A DNA stretch of 64,000 nucleotides from Orthonyx spaldingii (lineage: Eukaryota > Chordata > Aves > Passeriformes > Orthonychidae): contig VZTJ01000269.1 in NCBI GenBank assembly GCA_013397795.1, positions 75,598-139,597 on the forward strand, in the 5' to 3' direction. The notes below the pieces were generated by a model. That model did not search any database. It was given only the letters and a program-made list of their open reading frames with translations, and was not told where the DNA came from. Made by a program: the position numbers and the translations under genes. Positions 24,901-34,100 of this stretch are shown here, piece by piece; positions within the stretch are counted from its first letter, which is position 1, and each line of letters opens with the position of its first letter.

Positions 24901-27900
24901 ACTGTGGGACTGGCTTTTAGCAGTGCAGTGAGGAGTGAGATCCACAGCCCAAACCAAAGGGTGTGGAGGGAAAAGCCTGTGAAAGGAAAGGCAGTCCTGG
25001 GAACAGAGTCCAGGGAGTGTTTCCGTGAGAGTTTTGTCCTTGGAGGAGCAGAGCCCAGCATGGCAGAGCATTCCTTGACTTCAGGCTGCTGGCCCAGAGG
25101 CGAGGGGAGGTGAGCACTGGAGATTTGATCTGCTTCCCTCTGGGAAGTCTGTGTGGGTGCTTTGGGAAAGAGATGAGCTCAGCCCCAGCCCTGCAGGCTA
25201 CGTGTGTGCCCAGAGAGGGAGAGATGCAGGGGAGGCAGGTCTGAGCCGGGGGCAGGGTGGAACTGGATGATGCAGCTCTCAGGGTGAGCAGAGGCGCTGC
25301 TCCCTTGGCTGAAGCCCTGGGAATCATTCCCATCCCCTCAGCATCTCCACCATGGCTCTTCCTTTGTGCCTGTTCTGGGAAGGGAGCTGGCAGAGTGAAC
25401 ACAGGCAAAGTTTCCCCCTTTTCCCATCTCAACCTGAAATTTCCTGTTTTAAGTGCTCCCATGGTAATGGAGGAAAAACTGTCGCCCTTCCTCTCTCCAC
25501 CAGAGCCCTGCCCAGCAAACAGCCACAGTACAAGGGTGGGGACAACTGCTGTTGTGAATGTGTTGTATTTTCTTAAAATCCTATTGTTTGTGTGTGATGT
25601 CATGGCCATGCTCTGCTCCTCTGCTCAGTTAATGGTGAGGACTTGCTCCCACCAAGGGCTGGTTGCTCAGAGGGACCCCACGGAGCCGAGCACGGAGCTG
25701 GTGCCTGCAAAACCCAACCCTTCCCTCTGTGCTTCAGCTGGAAGCCAGAACAGGGTGCTCGTGACTTTGAGGGGAGCTGCTTCCACTGAGTCTGGCTTAA
25801 AACATCAACATTTGTCCTTGAAGAAAAGGAAAAAAGCATGAATGTGCTTGGAGGGAGTGTTTTATAGCCTGACTTCATCGTTTATGTAAACTGAGCTGGG
25901 CTGAGCTGCATTGCTGCCAAATTAGGACAGAGATTTGTAGAAATTTGCTCTCCAGGGAGGCAGTGTGAGGCCAGAGGAAAGCAGATCTTTCAGACACACA
26001 ACACAGCACTTGAACAAGTGCACTGGCCTGGGCCTTTGGCTTTGTCACCTGCCCAGCAGCGTCAGGGAGGGCTGTGTGCTGGGTGGCACAGCAGCATTGA
26101 TGTGACAGGAACATCCTCCGTGGGTCAAATGTGGGAATTTACTGGATGCATTTTCTGCTCGTTCTCCACCTGCAGAAGTGCCACCTCTGCTTGAGCTCCC
26201 TCTCCCCGACCTTTTTTCTTTTCTTTCTCACTGCCCTTTTCCTTGTCCCCTGCAGTCCTCGCAGAGCTGCAGCTCCGGCCGGCAGAACCACGCCCGGCTG
26301 CAGAGCGACTCCAGCTCCAGCACCCAGGTGAGCACCTTGTGCCTCTTTTCCTTGTCCCCACGACTCTGCCCTGGCTTGGGCTGACCCCTCACCATAACCA
26401 CGATGATTTCTGGCAAACAGAATCAGTGTTGGAAGAGGTAAATGAGTCCCCAACCTGTTTTGGAGCTAGTAATGGCAGAACTATACTCTTATAGTGTTCA
26501 ATGTTCACCTGCCAGCTCTGCCCTGTGGCTGCTCCCTCTGTTCATGCCCAGGTGTTTAACACCTGTTGAAATTTCTGCCCAGTATATAATGCCAAGCAAA
26601 GCCCTTTGGAGCAGGGATTTGTGGGTTTGGAGTTGTGCAAATGACCAAGTGCTGGCTCAAATCCAGGGAGAAGAAGCTAAAGGGGGATTTTCCTCCCTCT
26701 CCACTGCTGGGAACATGGGCACTATGAGTACACAGTGCCCGTGTTCCCAGCACTTGCTGAATGCCTGGGATGTCTCCCCATTCCCCCTTTGCAGGTGTTT
26801 GAATCTGTGGATGAGGTGGAACAGACTGAAGTAGATTCTCAGCTGGAAGACAGCAAACAAAACAAGATCCCCAATGGGACAGTTCCCAATGGCACGTGTT
26901 CCCCTGATTCTGGGCACCCCTCCTCCCAAAACTTCTCCATCACGTCAGGGTTCTCAGAGCGCAGCTTCAGCAACGAGGACAGTGCCCTGGAAACCACCAA
27001 ATCCTCGTCCAGCTCCCAGGGAAAGGCTGCTGGGTCTGATGTGCCAGCCCCACCGGATATGGATGGTGTCCAGCAGGAGAAGCTGCAAGGCCAAGACAGC
27101 CTGGAAGGTGAATTTCCCACTGGTGGAAGCGTGGACTTTGTCCCCGTGGGTGAGGGCCCGGCGGGGCTCCTGCGTGACAGTGACACCGTGGCCCTGAGTG
27201 TGGTGGAGAGCTGGGCAGACAGCGAGGCTGAGAAGCAGAGCCTGGTGGAGAGCGAGGACAACCTCTCCGAGGAGCCTGAGATGGAGAGTCTGTACCCACA
27301 GCTGGACTCTCTGACCGTGACTGATCTGACCAGCACTGAACCAGCTGCCCTCTCCTCCACGGGTGTCACCTACTCTGTAAGTACAGCCCTGGCCAGGGGG
27401 GTTTCTTCCTGGCTGCCTCACAGGACCACAGAATCCCAGAATAGCTGGGGTGGGAAGGGTCCTCTGGAGATCATCCAGTCCTACCCCCCTGCCAAGGGAG
27501 GGTCACCTGGAGCAGGTGACACAGGAATGTGTCCAGGTGGGTTTGGGATGTCTCCAGAGAGGGAGATTCCATGCTCTCCCTGGACAGCTGTTCCTGGGCT
27601 CTGCCACCTGCATGTGAAGAAGTTCTTCCTTGTGTTGAGGTGGAACTTGTGTTTCAGTTTATGGCCATTGCTCCTTGTCATGTTTTTGGGCACAACTGAA
27701 CAGAGTCTGGCACCATCTTCTTGGCACACGATTTGAGATGTTTGTATGGATTGATGAGATTTCCTCTCAGTCTTCTCTTCTCCAGACCAACCAGGCTCCA
27801 GACCGCAGTCTCTCCTCATCACAGAGATGCTCCAGACCCCAGATAACCTCTGTGGCCTCTGCTGGACCCTCTCTGGCAGCTCCTTGTCTTTTTTGAGCTG

Positions 27901-30900
27901 TGGAGCCCAGAATTGAACACCACACTCCAGATGTGCCTCACCGGGGCCAAGGGGAGGGGCAGGATTTACCTGCCTTTGCCCGGTGCTGATCCTGCAGTTG
28001 GGTGTAGAGGGGCTCCCACCTTCCACCCAAACTCTGCCCTGTCACTCCACTGCCCTTGCAACTCTCTCCCTGCTTTTTACTGGAAAAAAATCAACTCTGC
28101 TCTTGTTTTTGGGCAGCCAGAGCTGCTGGACATGTACACGGTGAACCTGCACCGCATCGAGAAGGACGTGCAGCGCTGTGACCGCAACTACTGGTACTTC
28201 ACCCCCGCCAACCTGGAGAAGCTCCGCAACGTCATGTGCAGGTGGGAGCTGTGTGAGGCTTCCTGGGACTCAGCTGCAGCCTGGAGCCTCAAACTGTGTT
28301 CTGGTTACTGAGTTTTGCTCCTTGCTTTCCTCCCCCAAATCCCCTCATCCTCCCAGCGCTGGGGCCACAGCTCCAAGGATGCAGCGGTTCCCAGACTGAG
28401 GTGTCCGGCTGTCCTGCTCCATCACTGCTGTGTCCTGGGGTTTTGGTCAAGGCAGAGGTTCCCTGGGCTGCCCAGGAACCCAGTGCAGCCTGCCTACTTT
28501 CTGGAGTATGCCTGGAAAATGTTTTAATGAGGATCAGCCCACAGAGCTGTAGTGCTAATGAGGAAGTGCCTGAAGCACCGGAATGGTTTGTGCCTGCCCA
28601 AAACCCCAGGAGAGAGCCAGACCTGGGTGCATTTCTGAGTCCCTGTGACTCAGAGCTTGCCTAGTGACACTCACAGACTCAGACCAGCTCAGCTGCTGCT
28701 TCACAGGCAGCAGAGGATAAAATATTATTACTCATCTTGCAAACATGAGGAGAAGCTGCTGTTCCATCAGTGCTGTCACTTCACCCGACAGCCAGAGCTA
28801 GAGATCTCTGCTGAGATTAGACCTTCAGCACAGCACATTTTGGAAAACCAGTGGGCAGGCTGGAAGAGATCCTTCCTTTGTGCCAGCAGCAGATCTCAGT
28901 CCTCTCGGAACACATTTTGCCTTGCTACCAAAAAAGGGAAGATATCCCTGCAGGGCTGGGTGCTTCCTGGGACACTGGGAATGGAAAGGCGAGGCAGGCA
29001 GTGTCTGCAGAGAGAACCAAGAGGATGAATGGAGGGAGAAGGATGAGAATGAGAGATGAACAAATTGTATCACTCTCTGCCCTTTAACCAATGACCCCAA
29101 TGTGTTGTGCTTTCCCATTCTGCTTTTCCCTGTGCTGATTTTCCATGCATTGGCCATGGCACAGCCCTGGACTGACCCTGGACGTGGCCATGGCAGGGTG
29201 TTGATCCAGGACTGTGCCATGCAAGCCTTACCTGGGAGCACAGGGATAACAGAATGAACAGGTGGGATTTGCTCCAGCATCCTGGAAAAGGAGACAGGGC
29301 ACAGGCAAAGGAGGTGGCAAGTGGTGGCACTCAGGGCCCAGGTCACCTCTTCTGTTCTCTCACACAGCTACATCTGGCAGCACATTGAGATTGGCTACGT
29401 GCAGGGGATGTGTGACCTGCTGGCCCCTCTCCTGGTCATCCTGGATGATGGTGAGTGGATGGCTCTGCTCTGCTTTCCCTGTCCCTTTGTGGGGGCATGT
29501 GGGGGGACCTGCTGGGGGGATGTGCCACGTGGGTGGTGGCCCTTTGCAGTGGAGTGCTTGGAGGTGTGGAGCAGGATCCTGTGATGCTGTCTGGCTCCCA
29601 GGAGCCCACCCTGGGGCCAGGGTGGGCTTCCTGGAGGGCTGTTGCTGCTGCAGGAGCAGCAGTGGCCGTGCAGCCCAGCAGTGATGTCTCTCCTCCCTGC
29701 ACAGAGGCTCTGGCTTTCAGCTGCTTCACGGAGCTGATGAAGAGGATGAATCAGAACTTCCCCCATGGAGGAGCCATGGACACCCACTTTGCCAACATGA
29801 GGTCGCTGATCCAGGTCAGGGTTCCTGGCATGGGGATGGCAGCTCCTCACACCCAAGGGGGAAAGCTGGTCCTAGAGGGGCTGAGGGGGGTTTCAGTGCT
29901 GGGAAGCAGGAGGGACAGCAGGGACTCTAAGGACAGCCAGGAAAGGGAGGGAGGAGCTGGTGCAGTAGGAGAGCAGTGGGATGGAGGGAAGTAGGCAGAG
30001 GGATGGCCTGTGCTGTGTGTGTGCATTTCTGAGTTTCCTTTTGCATTTCTTGACAGATTCTGGACTCTGAGCTTTTCGAGCTGATGCACCAGAATGGGGA
30101 TTACACTCATTTCTACTTCTGCTACCGATGGTTTCTCCTGGACTTCAAGAGAGGTGTGTGCTGAGCCCATCCAAGGGTGAGGCAGGGTCTGCTTCCAGGC
30201 TTCTCAGCAGCTTTAAACTTAACTTGGAATTCCTTTTCACTTTTCCCTGGTTTACATCTGGCTGATGGTTCTGTCTAGATACAGAGCCTGTTGTTCCAGA
30301 GCTGCTGCTGAGCCTCTCCACGAGTGTGTCCTGGGGCCTGTGTCTTCTGCTGCAGGGCAGAATATTTCTCCCTACAGATGCCTGACTTACTGCTTCCAGC
30401 TGGAGCAGGTTCCTGTGGGAAGGAAGCACCCAGCGTGTCTCCCCAGCGCTGCTGTGAGCTCTGGGAGTCGGGGTGGTGTGAGTGGAGTGGTAACTGCTGT
30501 TCTCTGCTCACAGAGCTGGTGTACGACGACGTTTTCGCCGTCTGGGAGACCATCTGGGCTGCTGCTCACGTCTCCTCTGCTCACTACGTGCTCTTCATAG
30601 CCCTGGCTCTGGTGGAGATGTACCGGGACATCATCCTGGAGAACAACATGGATTTCACAGACATCATCAAGTTTTTCAATGGTACAGCTCTGTTAGGCTG
30701 AGTTTGGGGCAGCTGCTCGGGTGTGGTTGGCTGTGGACACGTCTGGAAATGTTTAACACACCCAGAGCTCTGAGGGGTCTGGTGGTGCTGCAATCCACCT
30801 GCCCTCCTCAGCAGTGGCCAACCTGCATGTGCTGAAGGGAGCTGAGGGTTGGGCTGTGCTCCCTGCTGCTTTCCCCATCCCGAGGGGCTGGTTCAGGATC

Positions 30901-31101
30901 GCTCTCCAGAGCCAGGTGTCCCTGTGAGGGGAGGTTGGGAGCGTGGGCAGCAGAGCTGAGGGCTGGGGGCTGCTCTGGTCTGACCTGTCCGGTCCCTCTG
31001 TCTGTGTTCCAGAGATGGCCGAGCGCCACAACACCAAACAGATCCTGAAGCTGGCTCGGGACCTGGTCTATAAAGTGCAGACTCTGATCGAGAACAAATG
31101 A
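9888..31101 (+). CDS. SGSM1: SGSM1 (small G protein signaling modulator 1), 23 coding exons, lacks only exon 1
   Basis: SGSM1 is a cytoplasmic, membrane-associated RUN-TBC protein that binds Rab and Rap family small GTPases and acts as a Rab GTPase-activating protein in vesicle traffic. The joined exons give 1070 residues plus stop. Numbering from the first window residue: RUN domain about 1-180; a PH-like Rab/Rap-binding region about 288-408; TBC subdomain A with R546 and W550 (R-x-x-x-W-P-F-L-L-G); an acidic Ser-rich insertion to about 847; then IxxDxxR (I861, D864, R867) and YxQ (Y899, Q901), the arginine and glutamine fingers of active TBC GAPs. The protein ends in LIENK. With about 21 residues from an upstream exon 1 the total is close to the roughly 1093-residue human isoform. 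SGSM2 is excluded by SGSM1-type stretches such as GDLDYEKSVYWDYAMTI and by exon 17 (SSQSCSSGRQ), which SGSM2 lacks. Every junction is GT-AG and in frame. Homology was judged from memory, not by a search. Confidence 0.97.
11741..11810. repeat. 25-bp tandem repeat, 2.8 copies
   Basis: Units begin AAAGCCATGGAGCAGCTTGG, with one C/T difference between copies. It lies in SGSM1 intron 2. Confidence 0.93.
13074..13142 (+). repeat. CR1 LINE tail fragment
   Basis: 'tccctggaagtgttcaaggc' and 'ggggcttagagcaacctgg' are CR1 tail phrases in plus orientation. The copy breaks off before the terminal block and abuts an oppositely oriented CR1 scrap. Confidence 0.85.
13150..13262 (-). repeat. CR1 LINE internal fragment, minus orientation
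   Basis: Read on minus, it gives the CR1 order AGTCAGGCTGAGTTGGGGAT, then CTGGGGAAGAGAAGGCTGTG, then 'ggggacctcagagcacctt', which lies upstream of the tail in full CR1 copies. It sits head-to-head with the plus-strand fragment at 13074-13142. Confidence 0.75.
13426..13588 (+). CDS. SGSM1: SGSM1 coding exon 3 (RUN domain)
   Basis: It encodes AAVECCVLFGLKRRAAGFLR and onward through SNKIAALFMKVGKSFPLAEE to LEQLIENA. The helical core with RRAAGFLRSNKIAALF is nearly invariant in SGSM1/2. The acceptor is CTGCAG and the donor is GC|GTAAGG. The 760-bp intron after it holds nothing recognised. Confidence 0.98.
14349..14501 (+). CDS. SGSM1: SGSM1 coding exon 4 (RUN domain)
   Basis: It encodes RNQAQGVPENVRKVPKLPNL and onward through SPQAIKHLWIRTALFEKVLD to VENS. 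The acceptor is an unusual TCTAAAG without a typical CAG, but frame and homology fix it. The donor is AG|GTGAGT. The 540-bp intron after it holds nothing recognised. Confidence 0.97.
15042..15109 (+). CDS. SGSM1: SGSM1 coding exon 5 (RUN domain)
   Basis: This short exon encodes SKYYEKEALLMDPVDGPILA and SLL. The acceptor is CTTCCAG and the donor is TTGG|GTAACA. A 139-bp intron follows. Confidence 0.98.
15249..15394 (+). CDS. SGSM1: SGSM1 coding exon 6 (end of RUN domain)
   Basis: It encodes VGPCALEYTKMKTADHFWTD and onward through PSADELVQRHRIHSSHCRQD to RPALC. MKTADHF, where SGSM2 has LKTADHY, supports SGSM1. The donor is TGC|GTGAGT, phase 0. The 428-bp intron after it holds nothing recognised. 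Confidence 0.98.
15823..15954 (+). CDS. SGSM1: SGSM1 coding exon 7
   Basis: It encodes IQKRHSSGSMDDRPSLSARD and onward to NNVLVQP. The RKRHSSGS-type basic-serine motif is a likely phosphorylation or docking site by composition, which is inference. Phase 0 at both ends means it could be skipped in frame. The 506-bp intron after it holds nothing recognised. Confidence 0.98.
16461..16585 (+). CDS. SGSM1: SGSM1 coding exon 8
   Basis: It encodes RDDMEAIPGYLSLHQAADIM and onward through KWTPNQLMNGSVGDLDYEK, which leads into the Rab/Rap-binding region. GSVGDLDYEK is SGSM1-specific (SGSM2 has GTLGDSELEK). The donor is AG|GTGACT. A 1.77 kb intron follows (16586-18351) with no recognised repeat or exon. 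Confidence 0.98.
18352..18419 (+). CDS. SGSM1: SGSM1 coding exon 9 (PH-like Rab/Rap-binding region)
   Basis: It encodes SVYWDYAMTIRLEEIVYLHC and HQQ, the first strands of the PH-like fold reported to bind Rab and Rap GTPases in SGSM proteins. The donor is CAAG|GTAAGG. The 390-bp intron after it holds nothing recognised. Confidence 0.98.
18810..18973 (+). CDS. SGSM1: SGSM1 coding exon 10 (PH-like region)
   Basis: It encodes VDSGGTVVLVSQDGIQRPPL and onward through FPRGGHLLQFLSCLENGLLP to WSQRGK. The acceptor is CCAGCAG. CAG trinucleotides flank it, so a 3-base acceptor shift is possible but would add a TAG-containing codon run. The 409-bp intron after it holds nothing recognised. Confidence 0.98.
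19383..19512 (+). CDS. SGSM1: SGSM1 coding exon 11 (end of PH-like region)
   Basis: It encodes GKVFPKLRKRSPQGSSESAS and onward through DKEDDEATDYVFRIIYPGTQ to AEF. The basic patch followed by an acidic patch matches the family. The donor is TTTG|GTGAGT, phase 1. The next constitutive exon is 2.3 kb away; a candidate cassette exon lies between. Confidence 0.98.
19662..19850 (+). repeat. CR1 LINE 3' fragment
   Basis: 'ggccctggcacagggtgccc', 'agagaagctgtggctgcccc', 'ggatagtggaaggtgtccct' and the end CACTCCATGATTCTATC are the canonical order of the CR1 tail. Confidence 0.95.
20788..20958 (+). CDS. SGSM1: Candidate alternative (cassette) exon of SGSM1, 57 codons
   Basis: An acceptor with a long pyrimidine tract (ending TGTGTCTCTAG) opens a frame in the phase left by exon 11. 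A donor CAGT|GTAATG 171 bases later restores that phase, so inclusion or skipping keeps the rest of SGSM1 in frame. It encodes VAINGAFHPF, then KIMKIPAGSKMVVIPKW. Longer mammalian isoforms carry an extra segment of about 55 residues at this junction with a similar 'VPAG..M.VV' core, as I recall it. The donor is only moderate. It could be a weakly used or decayed exon. Confidence 0.45.
21851..21989 (+). CDS. SGSM1: SGSM1 coding exon 12
   Basis: It encodes VPQDLMDAPGAVLPPMWQPS and onward through TRKSSCSSCSQSGSSDGGPA to NGCSHER. This is a Ser/Cys-rich linker between the PH-like region and the TBC domain. The CTGCAG acceptor joins directly to exon 11 in frame. The donor is GAGAG|GTACGAGG. Confidence 0.97.
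22258..22322 (+). CDS. SGSM1: SGSM1 coding exon 13
   Basis: It encodes RAPLKLLCDNMKYQILSRAF and YG, then one base of Trp. The acceptor is TTGGCAG and the donor is GGAT|GTGAGT. A 345-bp intron follows. Confidence 0.98.
22668..22813 (+). CDS. SGSM1: SGSM1 coding exon 14 (lead-in to TBC domain)
   Basis: It encodes WLAYCRHLSTVRTHLSALVN and onward through HSIVSPDVPCSASAGLTVDI to YLQDSS. The donor is TCG|GTAGGG. The 523-bp intron after it holds nothing recognised. Confidence 0.98.
23337..23465 (+). CDS. SGSM1: SGSM1 coding exon 15 (TBC subdomain A)
   Basis: It encodes SYEDQELLRLIYYGGIQHEI and onward through RKAVWPFLLGHYQFGMTEAE to RKE. It contains the R-x-x-x-W-P-x-L-L-G signature that opens TBC domains. 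The frame to exon 16 requires the donor GAG|GTTGGT at 23466. A better-looking GTGAGG donor lies 4 bases downstream but would cause a frameshift. Intron 15 (23466-23920) holds a 38-bp duplication. Confidence 0.93.
23691..23758. repeat. 38-bp tandem duplication
   Basis: Two copies of a unit starting CAGGGAGGAGATGGAT and running into GGCATTTTT lie directly adjacent, in SGSM1 intron 15. Confidence 0.88.
23921..24103 (+). CDS. SGSM1: SGSM1 coding exon 16 (TBC domain)
   Basis: It encodes ADEQTRACYEHTMAEWLGCE and onward through AIVRQREKESHAAALAKCSS to RDSTISNE. 'SSGASLDSH' and 'HRDSTISNE' are SGSM landmarks. The donor is GAG|GTGAGG, phase 0. A retroviral LTR begins about 12 bases downstream. Intron 16 (24104-26255) otherwise holds a 24-bp tandem repeat and nothing recognised. 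Confidence 0.98.
24116..24556 (-). mobile_element. Solitary endogenous retrovirus LTR, antisense to SGSM1
   Basis: Read on minus, the segment runs TGATGCC to GGCAGCA (TG...CA ends) and has AATAAA about 75 bases before its 3' end, as expected for an R/U5 poly(A) signal. The flanks 24112-24115 and 24557-24560 are both ATGG, a possible 4-bp target-site duplication. No retroviral coding sequence adjoins it, so it is a solo LTR. The boundaries are my best fit. A 4-bp duplication would favour a gammaretrovirus-like (ERV1) family, which is inference. Confidence 0.65.
24852..24914. repeat. 24-bp tandem repeat, 2.6 copies
   Basis: Units start CACTGTGGGACTGGCGACAC with two base differences in the first copy. 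It lies in SGSM1 intron 16. Confidence 0.92.
26256..26327 (+). CDS. SGSM1: SGSM1 coding exon 17 (SGSM1-specific insert)
   Basis: It encodes SSQSCSSGRQNHARLQSDSS and SSTQ, a Ser-rich stretch absent from SGSM2. Phase 0 at both ends and a 72-nt length make it skippable in frame. The acceptor is CCTGCAG and the donor is CAG|GTGAGC. Confidence 0.97.
26795..27376 (+). CDS. SGSM1: SGSM1 coding exon 18 (long acidic insertion in TBC domain)
   Basis: The largest exon encodes 194 residues that separate TBC subdomain A from the catalytic IxxDxxR motif. It starts VFESVDEVEQTEVDS, has a conserved patch NGTCSPDSGHPSSQNFS, a low-complexity Ser/Gly/Glu middle, and a second conserved patch SEDNLSEEPEMESL, rich in casein-kinase-2-like sites (inference). 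The middle is the least conserved part against the mammalian protein I remember. The donor is TCT|GTAAGT. An open frame continues into a CR1 copy downstream, but that part is intron. Confidence 0.97.
27425..27960 (-). repeat. CR1 LINE 3' fragment, about 535 bp
   Basis: It begins with the reverse of the CR1 tail (ACAGAATCCCAGAATAG) and runs 'tggagatcatccagtcctac', 'cacacgatttgagatgtttg', 'tccagaccaaccaggctcc', 'cacagagatgctccagaccc'. It is the same subfamily and similar length as the copy at 44890-45362, and starts 49 bases after the exon 18 donor. Confidence 0.95.
28117..28241 (+). CDS. SGSM1: SGSM1 coding exon 19 (arginine finger of TBC GAP)
   Basis: It encodes PELLDMYTVNLHRIEKDVQR and onward through CDRNYWYFTPANLEKLRNVM. 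IEKDVQR is the IxxDxxR motif whose arginine supplies the GAP finger, so catalytic competence is retained. The donor is TGCAG|GTGGGA. Intron 19 (28242-29367) is 1.1 kb with nothing recognised. Confidence 0.98.
29368..29450 (+). CDS. SGSM1: SGSM1 coding exon 20 (glutamine finger of TBC GAP)
   Basis: It encodes SYIWQHIEIGYVQGMCDLLA and PLLVILDD. YVQ is the YxQ motif that supplies the glutamine finger in TBC GAPs. The donor is GATG|GTGAGT. Confidence 0.98.
29705..29814 (+). CDS. SGSM1: SGSM1 coding exon 21 (TBC domain)
   Basis: It encodes EALAFSCFTELMKRMNQNFP and onward through HGGAMDTHFANMRSLIQ. The acceptor is GCACAG and the donor is CAG|GTCAGG, phase 0. Confidence 0.98.
30057..30153 (+). CDS. 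SGSM1: SGSM1 coding exon 22 (TBC domain)
   Basis: It encodes ILDSELFELMHQNGDYTHFY and FCYRWFLLDFKR, the RWFLLDFKRE block found in many TBC domains. The donor is AGAG|GTGTGT. Intron 22 is 360 bp with nothing recognised. Confidence 0.98.
30514..30681 (+). CDS. SGSM1: SGSM1 coding exon 23 (TBC domain)
   Basis: It encodes ELVYDDVFAVWETIWAAAHV and onward through SSAHYVLFIALALVEMYRDI to IIKFFN. The donor is AATG|GTACAG. Intron 23 is 331 bp with nothing recognised. Confidence 0.98.
31013..31101 (+). CDS. SGSM1: SGSM1 terminal coding exon 24 with stop
   Basis: It encodes EMAERHNTKQILKLARDLVY and KVQTLIENK, then TGA at 31099-31101. The C-terminus matches the family end exactly. The acceptor is TTCCAG. 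Confidence 0.98.
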
Positions 31102-34100
31102 AGAACCAGGGGCAGACGAGGCACCCAAAGAGCCAGGACTCCCCTCCGATGCTTCCTCCCTTCTCCTGTTTCTCCAAGTGCCGCCCCTGTGGGACTCAGG
31201 TGGTGGGACACGTGCTGCTGGGTGAGCTGGGAGTCCCCTGGGCTCAGCACAGACCCTGGCTCAGACCTTCTGCAGTGACTCAACCAAAGATCCCTCCAGG
31301 TGTGTTCCTGTGCCGGGAGCAGGACCAGGCAGTGGCTTCCTGGCCTTGGAGGGGCAGCGGCTGCCGTGGCCACCAAAACTGTGCAGGCATTGCCACATCC
31401 CAGGGCGCAGCTCCGGGGCTGGGGGAGCACAGCTTGGTGGCACAGAGGGAAAGCTGATTCCTTGGAAAGCTGCTTCCTTGGGCAGCCCTTCCCTGTGGTG
31501 TGGGAAGGCAGCCAGCCCTGCGAGCCCAGGCAGCACAGGGATGCTGCCAGTTCTCAGCTTCTCACCAACACAACGAGGTTCTGCCAGTAATGGGGAGGAC
31601 TTTGATCACAGAAATTCCTCTTTTGATCTTGTCCCTCAATGCATTGCTTCCCCTTCAGTATTTTCTTTTTTTAGGGCTCTGTTTTCTCCCTGGGATTTTA
31701 CATTGTTCCTACAATATATGAGCACACAAGAGTTTCATCTCTGGATGGATTTTCAGAACAGCTCCAAATTCAGCATTGGGGTTATTTTTCAAAATCCAGC
31801 CTCTGTAATATTCTCTGAACGCTGGGAAATCTGGTTTTGACCTCCTCTGGGAACTCCAGGCTGGAGGTTTTCTCACCTGCCTTACTTTAGCTGCTTGTGG
31901 TAGGAGTCTGGTCTCCTTGTTGTTCCTCTGAGCTACTGTGAGGGAAGGGCTCCTCAGAAGGCAAGTCAGAGCTCCTGATTATCCTGACTTTCCCTCTGAC
32001 AGTGTCTGTCTGTGCATTAAGACCGGCTGCTCGAAGCTCGACAGCTCAGACAATCCCCTTGGTGCCTGGGGGTTTTCCATGTGCTTCAGGGCTGGCTGTC
32101 GAGCCCCCTAAACCCACTGAGCATTTCCAGTTAGGTCTTGGTGGGCTTCTCCCACAGGCCTGTGAGAGGAAAACAGCCCAAGGTCCCTGAGTGGTCTTTG
32201 CTTTGGGACGATGCACTTGTGTGGCCACTTCTCCTGCAGTGGCTCCAGTGGCACAGCCTGGAGCCCACTGCATGAAGTGCCTCTCCAGCTGCTGTCCCAC
32301 ACAGGCTGCCCTGCAGAGGCTTCGGAGTCATTTTTCAACTCAGGTAAAAACAATACAGGAAAAGGAAGAGGGGTGGGTGGATGGAGGGTCCAGCCCAGCC
32401 GGGGAGGGCGGTGCTGGGGGCGCTGGGCTGGAGCTCTCTCCGAGGGTAATTTCTCTCAAGTTTTGCTGCAAAAATTTGTGTTCCCCCCTAGTGCAATGTG
32501 TGCTGTGTGTGTGCTCTCCTCTGGCCCTGCTCCTGCCTTGCTGCTGGAGTGCTCCCACGGGAGGGAAAGGGGCCCTTCCTTCTCCCGTGGAACATCTGTC
32601 TGTGCTGGTTTGTGTTGGCTCGTGGCACGTGTCAGGTGTTGCTGGCAGAAAAAAGGTGGTTGTCAGTCTGCACCAGAGAAAACTGCTGCTTCAGGGAAGG
32701 TCTGAGGAGGGTGCTGGAGTGGTTTGCTGTTCCTGAGCAAATCAGCAATTTCTGTATTCTGGAACGTGGAGTTCCCAGCTGGAAAAGGCAGTGGCACATC
32801 CTGAACCCTTTGGGGAAGGGGCTGGGGCAGGGGGAGAGCACTGGGCAGCCCTTCACCCCTCATAATCCCAACAGATGTGTCCAACAATCTGGGAAATTCC
32901 TTGAGGCAGTAAAACCCCAAAGGGTGCTGGGCTGTAGTAGCACAGGAAACAAAGACCTTGAGATCTGCCAGTTCCTGTGGGAATCTTTCATCTTTCCACC
33001 AAGCAGAGCGAAAAGCTCATGTCCTCCCTCCTTCCCAGGCTGCTCCTGTTCCCTCAAGGTTCTAGAACAGGCCTGTCTCACCTGTCTAGAGGGAAAGGGA
33101 AGCGCTCTGTTCTCCTCTTCCTGAGGGACAGGGACCCACAGGTCACCTGAAACACCGTCTGACCAAGCAACATCGCTGACACTTAACCTTTCAAGCTTCT
33201 TTCCTTGGTTTTTAAACAAAAACAGCCAAGAAATTCTGCACAATATTTGCTGTCTGTATTAACTGAGAGTGTCTTTGGGCTGCTCAATAGCAGTGTTTTT
33301 TGAATAATTTCTGGGGGGAAAAAAAGTATTTATTTACTGATTGTACCTGACTGTGTGTCCTTGTGTGCTGGCGTGTGAGTGCGCGCTGTTGTGCAAACGG
33401 AGATAGAAGTTTTCAATGTTATTTACAATATCTTGTAAATGTTTACCAGAGAATCGTGTCTATATATAATATATATACAGTGTAGAGAGAAAATATGTGA
33501 ACTAAGTGGGTTATTTTTTGAGGAGAGGGAGTGAGAAATGTTTTGCTTCTAAGAACTGTGTGGTTTCTATAGCACCTATTCCATGATGTGCCAATCTGTC
33601 ACTGTCCCTGTGCTGGGAGAGTTGTTCTGGTGGGGCAACAGGAAGCTCAGAGCAGAGCCACCATCACAACCTCAGTTTGGCTTCATCTTCATTCTGACTT
33701 TAAGACTGGATAAGAGGGGGAAAAAAACGAGGGAAAAGTAATATAAAAAAGCTTTGGTTCAGCTGTGTTGCTGGGCAGGTTCTTGTGCTTGTGGGGACCC
33801 AGAGTGAGGCACCACCAGGAGCCTGGGGCTCTCTTTGATGGTTAAAAGCTGCTAAGAAGCTAAAAAGCAAAGGTTTTGCTGTGCAGCTGTTTGTGGGCCT
33901 TCTCTGGCCTCAGCCTCTCCTGCCTGGCTCTGCCCCATTGCTGGATCCCCACGAGATAAAGCCTTGTTCTGGAATTCTGACAGTGGGAATGGTGGCTGTG
34001 GAAACCAGCAGGGATCTCTCCCAGCTGTGCAGCCAAGGATGGCCTGTGTGCCACGCAGGAGAGGCCCGTCTCCAGGCTTGTCCATATACAGTAATCTTGT

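Noticed and set aside
26735..27736. 333-codon open frame
   Set aside because: It is SGSM1 exon 18 with intron sequence on both sides; the last 120 codons run through the donor into a CR1 copy.
9888..31101. SGSM2 rather than SGSM1
   Set aside because: Exon 17, the Lys-Met in MKTADHF, GDLDYEK and the length of the TBC insertion all match SGSM1. SGSM2 differs at each of these.
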